Shown piece by piece: positions 30,925 through 38,602 of a stretch of 46,191 nucleotides of DNA. Within the stretch, counting starts at the first letter, position 1. Each line of letters starts with the position of its first letter. Below the pieces are notes generated by a model that was given only the letters and a program-made list of their open reading frames with translations, ran no database searches and was not told the DNA's origin. A program made the position numbers and the translations under genes. The stretch lies in the NCBI GenBank assembly GCA_017477935.1, contig JAFVIC010000032.1:1-46191 (forward strand), written 5' to 3'. The DNA is from Akkermansia sp. GTDB lineage: Bacteria; Verrucomicrobiota; Verrucomicrobiia; Verrucomicrobiales; Akkermansiaceae.

Positions 30925-31860
30925 ATGCTGTTTTCGGAGCTGTGCGAGATGTATCTGGCAGACAAGAGAGACGGGCGAAAGTCGGTAAGGCCAAACACGT
31001 ATGAGGGCTACGAGTCGGCCATCAATCGCCACCTGCTGCCGCGCTGGTCGCAGGTGGAGGTCGAGTCGGTGACTTACGATGCCGTCCAGTCATGGGTGGA
31101 CTCCTTTCCCGAGGGCAAGGGTGCGGAGAAGGCTTACAAGACGCTGCGCCAGATGGTTCGCTGGGCGATATCGCGACGGATCGTGACGATGGCCGACCCG
31201 ACGATTGGCGTGGACGTGCCAAAGCCGCGCAAGCGTGCCGCCACCGTGCTCGATGACAAGCAGCTCAACCGCATGCTGTACGCTTGCAAGGGCGAGCCGT
31301 GGGAGGCTGTCGTGTGGTGTCAGGCTTGCCTTGGCCTGCGTCGCTGCGAAGCGGTCGCGCTCACGTGGGCGGACATCGACCTTCGCAGTGGCGTGATGTC
31401 GATAAGCAAGGGCAGGCACGTCGTGGGCGGTCGCGTGTACGTCTGGGGCACAAAGACGCCCAAGAGCACGCGCGAGGTCGTGCTGCCGCGATTCGCCGTG
31501 GAGCGCCTTCGCGCCATCAAGCGCGAGCGGCGAGCCCGAAACGACGAGCTGTTGTGCGACTTGCGCCCAGATGCCATAAGCAGGCGCTTTCGGTCATGGT
31601 GTCGGCGGAATGGGTTTAAAGGGCTGACCATGATGCAGCTGCGTCATTCGTTCGCCACCATCGCCGTTCGCGCTGGCCTGCCAATCGAGGTCGTGGCCAT
31701 GATGCTCGGCCATTCGGACATTACCATGTGCTATGAGCGCTACGTTTCTCGTTCCGTGGACGTGTTCCGCGTGAACATCAAGCGATTCGCAGAGCTGGTG
31801 CTACGCGCCGCACCAGACACGCGACTGGCAAAGCCGCATACGCCCGCGCTGGTGGCGTGA
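30925..31860 (+). CDS. Tyrosine recombinase of the fibre-switch array
   Basis: A protein of 311 aa from the ATG at 30925 (TTTGGAGGATAAAA before it; the frame runs on upstream to 30844 but with no site). A SAM-like core-binding domain (YLADKRDGRKSVRPNTYEGY) is followed by the catalytic domain: Arg in GLRRCEAVALTW, Lys region TKTPKSTREVVLP, QLRHSFAT (Met where HxxR has His), LGHSDITMCYERY with His and the candidate Tyr. It lacks an arm-binding domain, as in Rci and Xer-type enzymes. It lies on the opposite strand within the late region and ends 5 bases before the first crossover octamer. The natural reading is a dedicated switch recombinase for the fibre cassettes. Confidence 0.88.
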   Translation: MLFSELCEMYLADKRDGRKSVRPNTYEGYESAINRHLLPRWSQVEVESVTYDAVQSWVDSFPEGKGAEKAYKTLRQMVRWAISRRIVTMADPTIGVDVPKPRKRAATVLDDKQLNRMLYACKGEPWEAVVWCQACLGLRRCEAVALTWADIDLRSGVMSISKGRHVVGGRVYVWGTKTPKSTREVVLPRFAVERLRAIKRERRARNDELLCDLRPDAISRRFRSWCRRNGFKGLTMMQLRHSFATIAVRAGLPIEVVAMMLGHSDITMCYERYVSRSVDVFRVNIKRFAELVLRAAPDTRLAKPHTPALVA

Positions 31861-31870
31861 CTGTGATTCG

Positions 31871-32143
31871 GTGGACAATGTTAGTACCGATACGAGCCAA
31901 AAGTTTCGCAAGATCGGAAAGTTAGTACAGTGCCGAGCTTCATATGCTAAAACGAACGTTACTAGTGGTTCTGTATTTATAACTGTTCCAGAGGGTTTTC
32001 GGCCAATGCTTGAAACAACAGTCATGTCACATATCAACGGTGAAAGTATACCTACTAATGTTAAAAGCAATGGCGAAGTGAGGATGTACGTTACAAAAAC
32101 CAACGTGGATGTTTATATGATTGCTTCATGGTTTACCACCTGA
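31871..32143 (+). CDS. Silent fibre C-terminal cassette 1
   Basis: From the crossover octamer the frame reads S-V-DNVSTDTSQKFRKIGKL to a TGA at 32141-32143 (about 90 residues after the joint). It has VFITVPEGFRPMLETTVMSH, a pattern common in tail-fibre tip domains. The GTG in the octamer can be mistaken for a start, but no ribosome site precedes it. It would replace residues 365-430 of the fibre after inversion. AT-richer than the structural genes around it. Confidence 0.8.
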   Translation: MDNVSTDTSQKFRKIGKLVQCRASYAKTNVTSGSVFITVPEGFRPMLETTVMSHINGESIPTNVKSNGEVRMYVTKTNVDVYMIASWFTT

Positions 32144-32149
32144 TATTCG

Positions 32150-32353
32150 GTGGATCATAAAGTTGGTTTCGTAGCTGAGTTGGGAGCATATTTAGATGCA
32201 GGCAGCGCAGCGAATCAAATGCTCAATTTACCATTCACCTGTAGAAACACAAAGCACGCTAGATATGGACACCTATTGATAATCATGTGGCGTGATGACG
32301 GTCTTGCATTATTCGACTCAACCGCTCAGGAGTGGGTGTGGTATGGACACTAA
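32150..32353 (+). CDS. Silent fibre C-terminal cassette 2
   Basis: S-V-DHKVGFVAELGAYLDAG then to TAA at 32351-32353, 66 residues after the joint. The end RYGHLLIIMWRDDGLALFDS resembles [20 protein letters not shown] of the cassette now in the fibre gene, so these two tips share descent. No ribosome site; expressed only if joined to the fibre. Confidence 0.8.
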   Translation: MDHKVGFVAELGAYLDAGSAANQMLNLPFTCRNTKHARYGHLLIIMWRDDGLALFDSTAQEWVWYGH

Positions 32354-32359
32354 AATTCG

Positions 32360-32551
32360 GTGGGCAAGTTTCACCTGTACGGCGATACGGTGGGGTTCGC
32401 AGGCAACGCATTTAACCCATCGGCCAACGCTATCAATCTCCTTTTTAAGCATAGCAATGGCTACTATTACGGATTGCAAGCTACTAATAGTGGCATTTCT
32501 CTCCTCCGAATAGAGCCAGATGGTACTAACGTTGTAATCTGGACTAAATGA
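32360..32551 (+). CDS. Silent fibre C-terminal cassette 3
   Basis: S-V-GKFHLYGDTVGFAGNAF to TGA at 32549-32551, 62 residues after the joint. It ends in NVVIWTK, close to the RTIWTK end of the active tip, with a similar run before it (GYYYGLQATNSGISLLRI). It is a variant of the same tip fold with a different face. No ribosome site precedes it. Confidence 0.8.
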   Translation: MGKFHLYGDTVGFAGNAFNPSANAINLLFKHSNGYYYGLQATNSGISLLRIEPDGTNVVIWTK

Positions 32552-32557
32552 TATTCG

Positions 32558-32863
32558 GTGTACACGCCTCAGATTCTTTCACTCACGCCAGTGCAAAGCG
32601 GAGTCACAGTTGTAAACGGGGGATATTCTCGGATAGGCAACCTTGTCATTATCGGCGTCACCATCAAAGCGTCATCGGCAACAAGCACAGGTATGGTTTT
32701 AGACGGACTACCGCAGGAAAGTACCTCAATGAATCACGATTTGTCAGCGGCTGATATGAATTACAATTTTGTAGCCAGCAGAGTTTACGGCAGAATAGTG
32801 TTCTGCAAAGCACTATCTGCTGACACTATGGTAGCCATTTCGGGCGTGTATATCCTGAGCTAA
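32558..32863 (+). CDS. Silent fibre C-terminal cassette 4
   Basis: S-V-YTPQILSLTPVQSGVTV to TAA at 32861-32863, the longest tip (about 100 residues). Beta-rich with GNLVIIGVTIKASSATSTG and ending MVAISGVYILS, typical of siphophage receptor-binding tip domains. It shows no clear likeness to cassettes 2 and 3, so the array holds at least two tip folds. Confidence 0.8.
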   Translation: MYTPQILSLTPVQSGVTVVNGGYSRIGNLVIIGVTIKASSATSTGMVLDGLPQESTSMNHDLSAADMNYNFVASRVYGRIVFCKALSADTMVAISGVYILS

Positions 32864-32869
32864 TATTCG

Positions 32870-33121
32870 GTGTTTAAAACAAAGACGATTACCGAAACAA
32901 CCAACGTATTCGGGTCTTTGAACTTAGTTCTGAGTTTTCCGCAGGTTGATGTTCTGGCTGTGCGAGTTAGGGATCTGAGCAATGGGTTACGGTATGCACG
33001 AACATGCCCGATGCCTATCTCTGGGTCTTGGTTTGCCATTATAATGTCAGACGACAGTAATCCGCAACAGCTCGCCAATATAACCGTGACAGCAGATATT
33101 CACTATATAGAGCGACCGTGA
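32870..33121 (+). CDS. Silent fibre C-terminal cassette 5
   Basis: S-V-FKTKTITETTNVFGSLN to TGA at 33119-33121, about 82 residues. Has VLAVRVRDLSNGLRYARTCP and ends TVTADIHYIERP. It is the neighbour of the active tip: the two run towards each other with 30 bp between stops, so a flip at 32865/33360 would simply swap them. Confidence 0.8.
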   Translation: MFKTKTITETTNVFGSLNLVLSFPQVDVLAVRVRDLSNGLRYARTCPMPISGSWFAIIMSDDSNPQQLANITVTADIHYIERP

Positions 33122-33151
33122 TTTGCTATACGTTTGCCAGAGGTATAAATG

Positions 33152-34444
33152 TCATTTGGTCCAAATCGTTCGTCCCGTGGTGTCGTCATAAAGCTCTAAC
33201 GTGCTGGAGTTTACTATGAGCAAAAGCCTATGACCGTAGTAAGTCGCGCCTGCCTTAACGCAAGTTGCACCAATCGCAAAGCATCGTATCTCGTTTCCGC
33301 CTACAGTTTGGATGGTGCCAGAAACACCATTCATGCTTTTAACGCACCCATCCACCGAATCCCGGAGGGTGTCGATTTGGCTTTGCAAAGTGGCAGGCAC
33401 GGCGTTCGATGCAGTAATTTGCTCGCCAGTGGCAATTGCTGCCGTCGCACGCATGAGAACGTTTCCTAGTATGAAGTAGTCGTCCACGGCGTGATTGGCG
33501 ATGGCAATCGTCTGCTCAACGTCCGCGATGCTGGACTCCAAGTTGCCTATCGCGGTCTCGGCAAGGGCAAGCGTACCCGTAGCGCCGTCGCTCTGCGCCG
33601 CGTCTAGGTTCGTGCGCGCGCCGCTCGCCGTGGTCGCGCCAGTGCCACCGTTGGCCATAGGCAGGGTGCCCGTCACGCCTGGTCGCGGAGATGTCTTGAG
33701 CACGTCGTCTGCGGTCGTGGAGCCGAGGTTCGTTAGCATGGAGGGATTCGAGGTCATGCCAGTGCCGCCACGTGCCATACCTAGCGTGCCGCTGCCCAGC
33801 TTGTCAGTGCTGAGCGACGGGATGCGTGCCGCGTCGAACGTGCCGCTGGTGACGTCGCTGGCAGAGTGCTTGTGCCCAATCTCCGAGAACGCCGCCTTGA
33901 GCTTGCCCCACAGGTACGTGAGCCCCGTGCCCGTAAGCGCGTTGTCGCTCGTCACCGTGCCGTCTGCGGCGATGGCATCTATCTGCGCGGTGGTGACTGG
34001 CTCAACGCTTGCGGTGTCGCCCTTCGGTCCCTGCGGGCCTTGCGGTCCAGTCGCACCCTGCGGACCAGTAGCGCCCTGTATGCCCTGCGGTCCCTGCTCG
34101 CCAGTATCGCCCTTGTCTCCCTTGTCACCTTTGTCACCCTTGTCACCTTTGAGGCCCTTGAGGTGAGCAAAGACAAAGTGCAGCAAGCGACCCGTCGCGC
34201 TTGGCTCGTCAACCGTGACGCCCACCGTGGGCGTACCGGTCGTGTTGTCGATTGTAGCGGTCGCGCCCGTGATTATGGCATTGTTGCGCGCAGTCTCGGC
34301 AGACTCACGCTGTTCCTCAGCCTGCTCGCGCTCTTCCTCAGCTTCCGCGTATTCCTCTAATTGCTCGTTACCACGCTCTATCAGCTCGTCAACGGCCGCA
34401 TCCCATGACTTGGCGGGGGTTGCGCCGTCATGCGCGGATCGCAA
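33152..34444 (-). CDS. Tail fibre / receptor-binding protein with switchable C-terminus
   Basis: A protein of 430 aa. Residues 10-55 form a coiled coil (rich in [14 protein letters not shown]); 97-143 a collagen-like Gly-X-Y run (KGDKGD, GPQG); 180-330 fibre repeats with ARGGTGMT and [16 protein letters not shown] as in many phage fibres; 362-364 the DSV crossover site; 365-430 the exchangeable tip ending RTIWTK. The start is not AUG: TTG at 34444 fits the frame, and ATT codons just upstream overlap the preceding stop. It lies at the tail tip end of the late operon after the BppU-like genes. Confidence 0.88.
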   Translation of the reverse strand: MRSAHDGATPAKSWDAAVDELIERGNEQLEEYAEAEEEREQAEEQRESAETARNNAIITGATATIDNTTGTPTVGVTVDEPSATGRLLHFVFAHLKGLKGDKGDKGDKGDKGDTGEQGPQGIQGATGPQGATGPQGPQGPKGDTASVEPVTTAQIDAIAADGTVTSDNALTGTGLTYLWGKLKAAFSEIGHKHSASDVTSGTFDAARIPSLSTDKLGSGTLGMARGGTGMTSNPSMLTNLGSTTADDVLKTSPRPGVTGTLPMANGGTGATTASGARTNLDAAQSDGATGTLALAETAIGNLESSIADVEQTIAIANHAVDDYFILGNVLMRATAAIATGEQITASNAVPATLQSQIDTLRDSVDGCVKSMNGVSGTIQTVGGNEIRCFAIGATCVKAGATYYGHRLLLIVNSSTLELYDDTTGRTIWTK

Positions 34445-34448
34445 AATA

Positions 34449-34787
34449 TCAATGGTAAAGCGAGCCGTGGAAGCGATTTATGTCATTGCCAATCAATATG
34501 TCGAAGTACGCGCAATCAGTCGTGCCGTACGCAGCCGCTGCGTGCTCCTCGTCCACGATGTATGTGATCGTATTGCCGCTCACGGTGCAATTGTCACGCA
34601 CGTACTCCGTCTGCTTTGGTATGCGCATCTCGAACATGGCAGACTTGCCCGTAAGGTCGTACGCCACGCCATGGTCAAAAATATGCGCGACAATGGTGGT
34701 GCCGCCCTTATCGCCCTGTCCGATCACAACGCGCTCGGCAACGGTAACGCGCTTGTCGAGGTCAAGCCGAATCTCTTGTGTGTTCAT
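34449..34787 (-). CDS. BppU-like baseplate/tip protein B
   Basis: A protein of 112 aa with the N-terminal BppU-type beta domain: GQGDKGGTTIVAHIFDHGVA, DLTGKSAMFEMRIPKQ. It is a diverged tandem copy of the gene just upstream (shared GAGD/GQGD, GTT, VFDWG/IFDHG, D-TG motifs). Such domains anchor fibres to the tail tip. ATAGGAGGACAT precedes the ATG. The end overlaps the start zone of the fibre gene. Confidence 0.75.
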   Translation of the reverse strand: MNTQEIRLDLDKRVTVAERVVIGQGDKGGTTIVAHIFDHGVAYDLTGKSAMFEMRIPKQTEYVRDNCTVSGNTITYIVDEEHAAAAYGTTDCAYFDILIGNDINRFHGSLYH

Positions 34788-34795
34788 ATGTCCTC

Positions 34796-35146
34796 CTATT
34801 GCGTGTTGCCTGGAACGGTCACAATCTCAAATCGTTCGGTCGAATACATGCGGTCACCGTCTGCGATTGACAGGTACGCGAAATACACCTGCAGGCCGTC
34901 AAAATCCCGAACGTCGATGGTAGCGCTCGCCCGATTCGGGCTCGTGACTGCACACGGCACGCTCAATGCGCTACCGTCGCTTAGGCGCATCTCAACGCTC
35001 ACGGTCATGCCCGTAATGTCGGCAGGTATTCCCCAATCGAAAACGGCCATGTCGAGCGTGGTGCCATTGTGGTCACCAGCGCCGACATAGACCGTCTGGA
35101 CGATATCCGTGAGCTTGCTTATGTCGAGATTGAGTTTGCTTGTCAT
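34796..35146 (-). CDS. BppU-like baseplate/tip protein A
   Basis: A protein of 116 aa: VYVGAGDHNGTTLDMAVFDW, GIPADITGMTVSVEMRL, a BppU N-terminal-like beta sandwich. Paired with the similar protein encoded next. Its ATG overlaps the stop of the large tail protein (ATGA). The two likely form a connector between the tip and the switchable fibre. Confidence 0.75.
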   Translation of the reverse strand: MTSKLNLDISKLTDIVQTVYVGAGDHNGTTLDMAVFDWGIPADITGMTVSVEMRLSDGSALSVPCAVTSPNRASATIDVRDFDGLQVYFAYLSIADGDRMYSTERFEIVTVPGNTQ

Positions 35147-37866
35147 ACCAGCCTCGCCTCCAAAGCCGCGAAACGCTCTTCCATCGCCGCAATCATCTTG
35201 TCCTGCGCTTCAACACGCTTTTCTAGCTGCTGCGCGTAGGCCACGAGCGGGGCTATGAGGGCTTGGTAGTCGAGCGTCAGCGGGTCGAAGTCCAGCGACT
35301 CGTCGGTGTGCTGCGCCGTGACGGTATCGGTGTCCCATTCCTTTGGCTCTGCCGCCTGCACGTTCTGCGCGTAGAAGCCGACGTGACGTGCGCCGTCCTT
35401 CGTGTACAGCGCGGGCTTGAGCGCACGGATGAAGTCGCATGCGTCCTCGCCCAGATAGGCGTGATGTTCCTTGAGTCGGCGGTCGGAGTTTTGGGTGAGG
35501 GTGCCAGCTATCCAGAGGTTGCCCGCATTTGAAAGGTACATTGCATTTGACGCGGCACCACTCTCACTTACGGACCCTTTACCAATTATCAAAAGATGGT
35601 AAAGATTAGTGATGTTGTGAACGCCGCATACGTGCTGATAAGGACCACTTGCTTCAGTGAGGTACCCCTCTGCATGTGAATAATCACCAATTGCCTTTGT
35701 CTTATACCCCTCCGCGTGCGAAGAATCTCCACTTGCCGTGGTGAAACTTCCCTCTGCATGCGAATATTTATCACTCGCTGTGGTGTAATATCCCTCTGCA
35801 TGCGAATATTCTCCACTTGCTGTGGTTTTATATCCCTCTGCATGCGAAGCATTTCCACTCGCTGTGGTGTCCTGCCCCTCTGCATGCGAAGCATCTTCAC
35901 TCGCTGTGGTGCTCTCTCCTTCTGCATGCGAACAATACTTACTTGCTGTGGTGTCCAGTCCCTCTGCATGAGCTGCGTATCCACTTGAAGTTGTGTCTTT
36001 ACCCTCTGCAATCGAGTAATTGCCTACAGTTGTGCCGCTTTTGCGTATGCCGATGTCATAATAGGGTGCTATGCTTGTGCCACCACCTGCGTTCTTGCCT
36101 TCTCCATATCCGAAGTGCGCCATGATGGTAGACGCATTGCGAACGTCCACATAACCCTCACTGCTCATCACGACGTTGCCCTGCGACGCCTGCCCGACAC
36201 GCGCAATGCCAACGTTCGACTCGTATCCGAAGAACCCGAGCGACGTGCTGCCGTTGTATATCTGCATGCCAGACGAGTTGACAACAACATGCGGTCCACT
36301 CGTCTGCCCGAGTTGCACCGTGTGATTGTCGAGGTCGATGAACGTGTCGCCAGCACTACCGATGTATCCAGCCGTTATGTAAGCCGCTGTAATCAATTCC
36401 GCCGCGATATGGCCAGACACAATCAGGCTTTTCCAAACCCAATCTTCAATACCGCTAAAACTAGGCTTCTTTTCGTCAGCGATGCGAATGCCGCCGCCTT
36501 TGATTTGGGTCACCTTTGTGGCTTCGGTGCCGATGGTTGGGTCTGTAACGGCCTTATCGTATGTGATGCTGCCCTGGCCGCCAACGAGATACGTATAGCC
36601 GCCGTCGGCCGCTATCTGGGCGTTTATCTCGTCAAGCAGGTTTTGCAGGTAGACTATCGTGCCGCCGCCCTCGACACGTTTGACGCCATCCGAAATGCTT
36701 GCGGTCTGCCTGCCAATAAGCTCTTGCATCGTCTGCGCGAACGTGGGCGCAAGGTCGCCAATAGTGAGATTCGTCTCGGTCTCAGGCGCGAGCTCCTCCA
36801 CCTCTAGGCGAGTCACACGCCCCTCGACGGTCAATCCTGCGTCTGGATTGAATCCGAAGTCGACGCATTGTATGTTGTCGCCGAGCTGGACGCCCTTCGC
36901 ATCCATTCCTGCCCGTACGAACTGCAGGACGTCGGCCTCGTAGCTCACGCCTGGTCGCGTGTGGTTGTGGAGGTCTTCGAGCGCGGCATTAAGCAACAGC
37001 TCGGGGTCGTCTTCGTCGTATTTGACTACCTTAGTCGGATAGTGATATGTCCCATCTGGTAGCTTCGTGCGAAAGACTAGCGCCGACTCGCTGTCCTCGA
37101 TGTACACACGACCGTCTGGCGTCTCTTCCGAGATATCAATCGGCCAGTCGAACTCGGTTTCATCGTCCTCGGCATATTCGCGCTGCCCACGGCCAAGCGG
37201 TACCACACGGCAGTAGTACGGGCCTGGATCCTCGTGACGATCAATGGAGGTGAGGTCTTCCGCCCAATCGAATCGGCGCTTAACCTCAGTCGAGCCAAGA
37301 TGTGCGCGAAAGTTGACCCTGCGTGCGATAACGCGCGTGTCATCCATCACGATCTCGGCGTCAATCTCGCCGTGCCAATACTTAACCACGAGAGATAGGC
37401 GCTCCCAGTCGGATACGCCTATCATCACGCAACCTTTGCCGGCTGCGACTGCCGGCACGTCACAGGTGCCGACTGTCCAAAGCGACTGACCGTCCAATGC
37501 GGCGATTACCGCGTTTCGCGACGTGCACGACGAGCCCATGCCAGGTTCGGCATGCTCGTGTGCGTATGAGCTCATGAGGTCGTATTGCAGCGACCACATG
37601 CAAAGATACGTGCCGATTGCGTACTTGCCCTCGTGATGGCCCTCATCTGGCTTGTACATAACATGCTCGCGCACCTTGCCAGTATCGTCCTGCGTGATGA
37701 GTCGCATGCCTTCCGTGAGCTTTCGCGTTGTTTTGATAGTGAGCGAGTGCTCGCTGTTGATCTCCTCGATGCGCAAGCGACTGCGCTGCTCGTCTGGGGT
37801 CAGCTCGAAGGCAAAAGACGCATCGCGGTTATAAACAATAACTCTGTCTGTCGGATATCCTGGCAT
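35143..37866 (-). CDS. Tail endopeptidase-like protein with YadA-type repeats and S74 chaperone
   Basis: A protein of 907 aa from the ATG at 37866 (TGATG overlap). Residues 1-400 fit the prophage-tail / siphovirus ReqiPepy6 gp37-like N-terminal region that caps the tail tube. Residues 480-600 are fibre-like with AAELITAAYITAGYIGSAGD. Residues 618-743 hold nine 14-residue YadA-head-like repeats (SHAEGxxTTASGxx). The C-terminal 114 residues are an S74 intramolecular chaperone: NSDRRLKEHHAYLG with likely cleavage before Ser794, then RHVGFYAQNVQAAEP, and a closing coiled coil. It should form a trimeric adhesin-like spike. Confidence 0.88.
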   Translation of the reverse strand: MPGYPTDRVIVYNRDASFAFELTPDEQRSRLRIEEINSEHSLTIKTTRKLTEGMRLITQDDTGKVREHVMYKPDEGHHEGKYAIGTYLCMWSLQYDLMSSYAHEHAEPGMGSSCTSRNAVIAALDGQSLWTVGTCDVPAVAAGKGCVMIGVSDWERLSLVVKYWHGEIDAEIVMDDTRVIARRVNFRAHLGSTEVKRRFDWAEDLTSIDRHEDPGPYYCRVVPLGRGQREYAEDDETEFDWPIDISEETPDGRVYIEDSESALVFRTKLPDGTYHYPTKVVKYDEDDPELLLNAALEDLHNHTRPGVSYEADVLQFVRAGMDAKGVQLGDNIQCVDFGFNPDAGLTVEGRVTRLEVEELAPETETNLTIGDLAPTFAQTMQELIGRQTASISDGVKRVEGGGTIVYLQNLLDEINAQIAADGGYTYLVGGQGSITYDKAVTDPTIGTEATKVTQIKGGGIRIADEKKPSFSGIEDWVWKSLIVSGHIAAELITAAYITAGYIGSAGDTFIDLDNHTVQLGQTSGPHVVVNSSGMQIYNGSTSLGFFGYESNVGIARVGQASQGNVVMSSEGYVDVRNASTIMAHFGYGEGKNAGGGTSIAPYYDIGIRKSGTTVGNYSIAEGKDTTSSGYAAHAEGLDTTASKYCSHAEGESTTASEDASHAEGQDTTASGNASHAEGYKTTASGEYSHAEGYYTTASDKYSHAEGSFTTASGDSSHAEGYKTKAIGDYSHAEGYLTEASGPYQHVCGVHNITNLYHLLIIGKGSVSESGAASNAMYLSNAGNLWIAGTLTQNSDRRLKEHHAYLGEDACDFIRALKPALYTKDGARHVGFYAQNVQAAEPKEWDTDTVTAQHTDESLDFDPLTLDYQALIAPLVAYAQQLEKRVEAQDKMIAAMEERFAALEARLV
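35638..36015 (-). repeat. Nine 42-bp tandem repeats coding YadA-like units
   Basis: 378 bp = 9 x 42. Each unit codes S(H/I)AEG, two variable residues, TTASG or close, two variable residues. Units share most bases, especially the CCCTCTGCATG core (plus strand), so slippage could change the copy number without breaking the frame. Confidence 0.93.
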
Positions 37867-38594
37867 CACAGGTACCTCTCAATCCACGAGACGGTGGCCG
37901 CTCCCGAGCCTTGGTCCATGCGTGCAATGTGCTGCCCGGGCGCGAGCTCGATCCAGTGCGAGTCTGCGGTAATCATCGACGTGGCGCCAGCCACGAGAGC
38001 AGTACGCTCTTTGCAGTCGATATCGACGCTCTGCGCATACGAGTTCGGTAGTTTTATGCGAGTGAAGTCCTGCTCATCGAATCGGAGCCCCCAAAGTAGC
38101 GTGGAACCATTTCTAACGGCAGAAGATGCAATGATGCGCACGCGTGCCGGCAGAAGCCCGCCCACATCGAATGTGACGCTCCCACCGCTGGGCACGGTCG
38201 CGCTATGCTCATCGCGATAGGCAACTGGGTCATGGCAGACGAACTCTATATCGAACGTAACTGGCGGCTCTAATGGCATTGATACGTCGCTATTGAGCGA
38301 GGCTGTTGCGTATCGATACAGCTCTGGCTCGTCTGGAAGCTGCAATACCTTGGGCTCGGTGGCGGTAAACACCTTCGCGAGCTCCATACGCACGCGCTCC
38401 CATTGCGTGAGGTAGCGCCGTCTGAGCGTGCAGTGTGCCGTAATGGTGAGCGTGTCGGCGACCATGGAAGTAATGAGGTCGCCGGCACGCCCCGGCACTT
38501 GCTCGGTCTCGATGCGCATCCTCGGGCCCGGTGGCCTGTCGAGTCGCACGAACGCATATCGCGTGAGGTTGAATCCGTCAAAAGTCAGGCTCAT
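37866..38594 (-). CDS. Distal tail protein (Dit)
   Basis: A protein of 242 aa with the siphovirus tail-component plan: an N-terminal half including VPGRAGDLITSMVADTLTIT and a galectin-like C-terminal half (VPSGGSVTFDVGGLLPARVR, IELAPGQHIARMDQGSGAAT). It forms the hub at the tail tip between the tape measure and tail endopeptidase genes. AGGAGATCAC precedes the ATG at 38594. Confidence 0.85.
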   Translation of the reverse strand: MSLTFDGFNLTRYAFVRLDRPPGPRMRIETEQVPGRAGDLITSMVADTLTITAHCTLRRRYLTQWERVRMELAKVFTATEPKVLQLPDEPELYRYATASLNSDVSMPLEPPVTFDIEFVCHDPVAYRDEHSATVPSGGSVTFDVGGLLPARVRIIASSAVRNGSTLLWGLRFDEQDFTRIKLPNSYAQSVDIDCKERTALVAGATSMITADSHWIELAPGQHIARMDQGSGAATVSWIERYL

Positions 38595-38602
38595 GTGATC
38601 TC

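Larger units (their letters stand above)
31866..33360. repeat. Six-site crossover array (shufflon-like)
   Basis: The octamer ATTCGGTG lies on the plus strand at 31866-31873, 32145-32152, 32355-32362, 32553-32560 and 32865-32872, and on the minus strand at 33360-33353 inside the fibre gene. In all six the frame is (N)AT-TCG-GTG, coding Ser-Val. In four plus sites the previous stop is TGA or TAA, then one base, then the octamer. Bases after it vary (GGA, GGG, TAC, TTT). The one minus site is inverted relative to all five others, so recombination with any of them would invert the stretch between and put another cassette in frame with the fibre. Confidence 0.88.

Noticed and set aside
31871..33121. 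Five independent plus-strand genes with GTG starts
   Set aside because: Each GTG is part of the shared crossover octamer and none has a ribosome site; they make sense only as fibre ends.
31866..33360. Diversity-generating retroelement (template/variable repeat) as the cause of fibre variation
   Set aside because: No reverse transcriptase gene in the window and no near-identical template with A-specific changes; the cassettes differ wholly and share only a short site.
35638..36015. Evenly spaced repeats considered as a CRISPR array
   Set aside because: The repeats are contiguous 42-bp coding units in the tail protein frame with no spacers.
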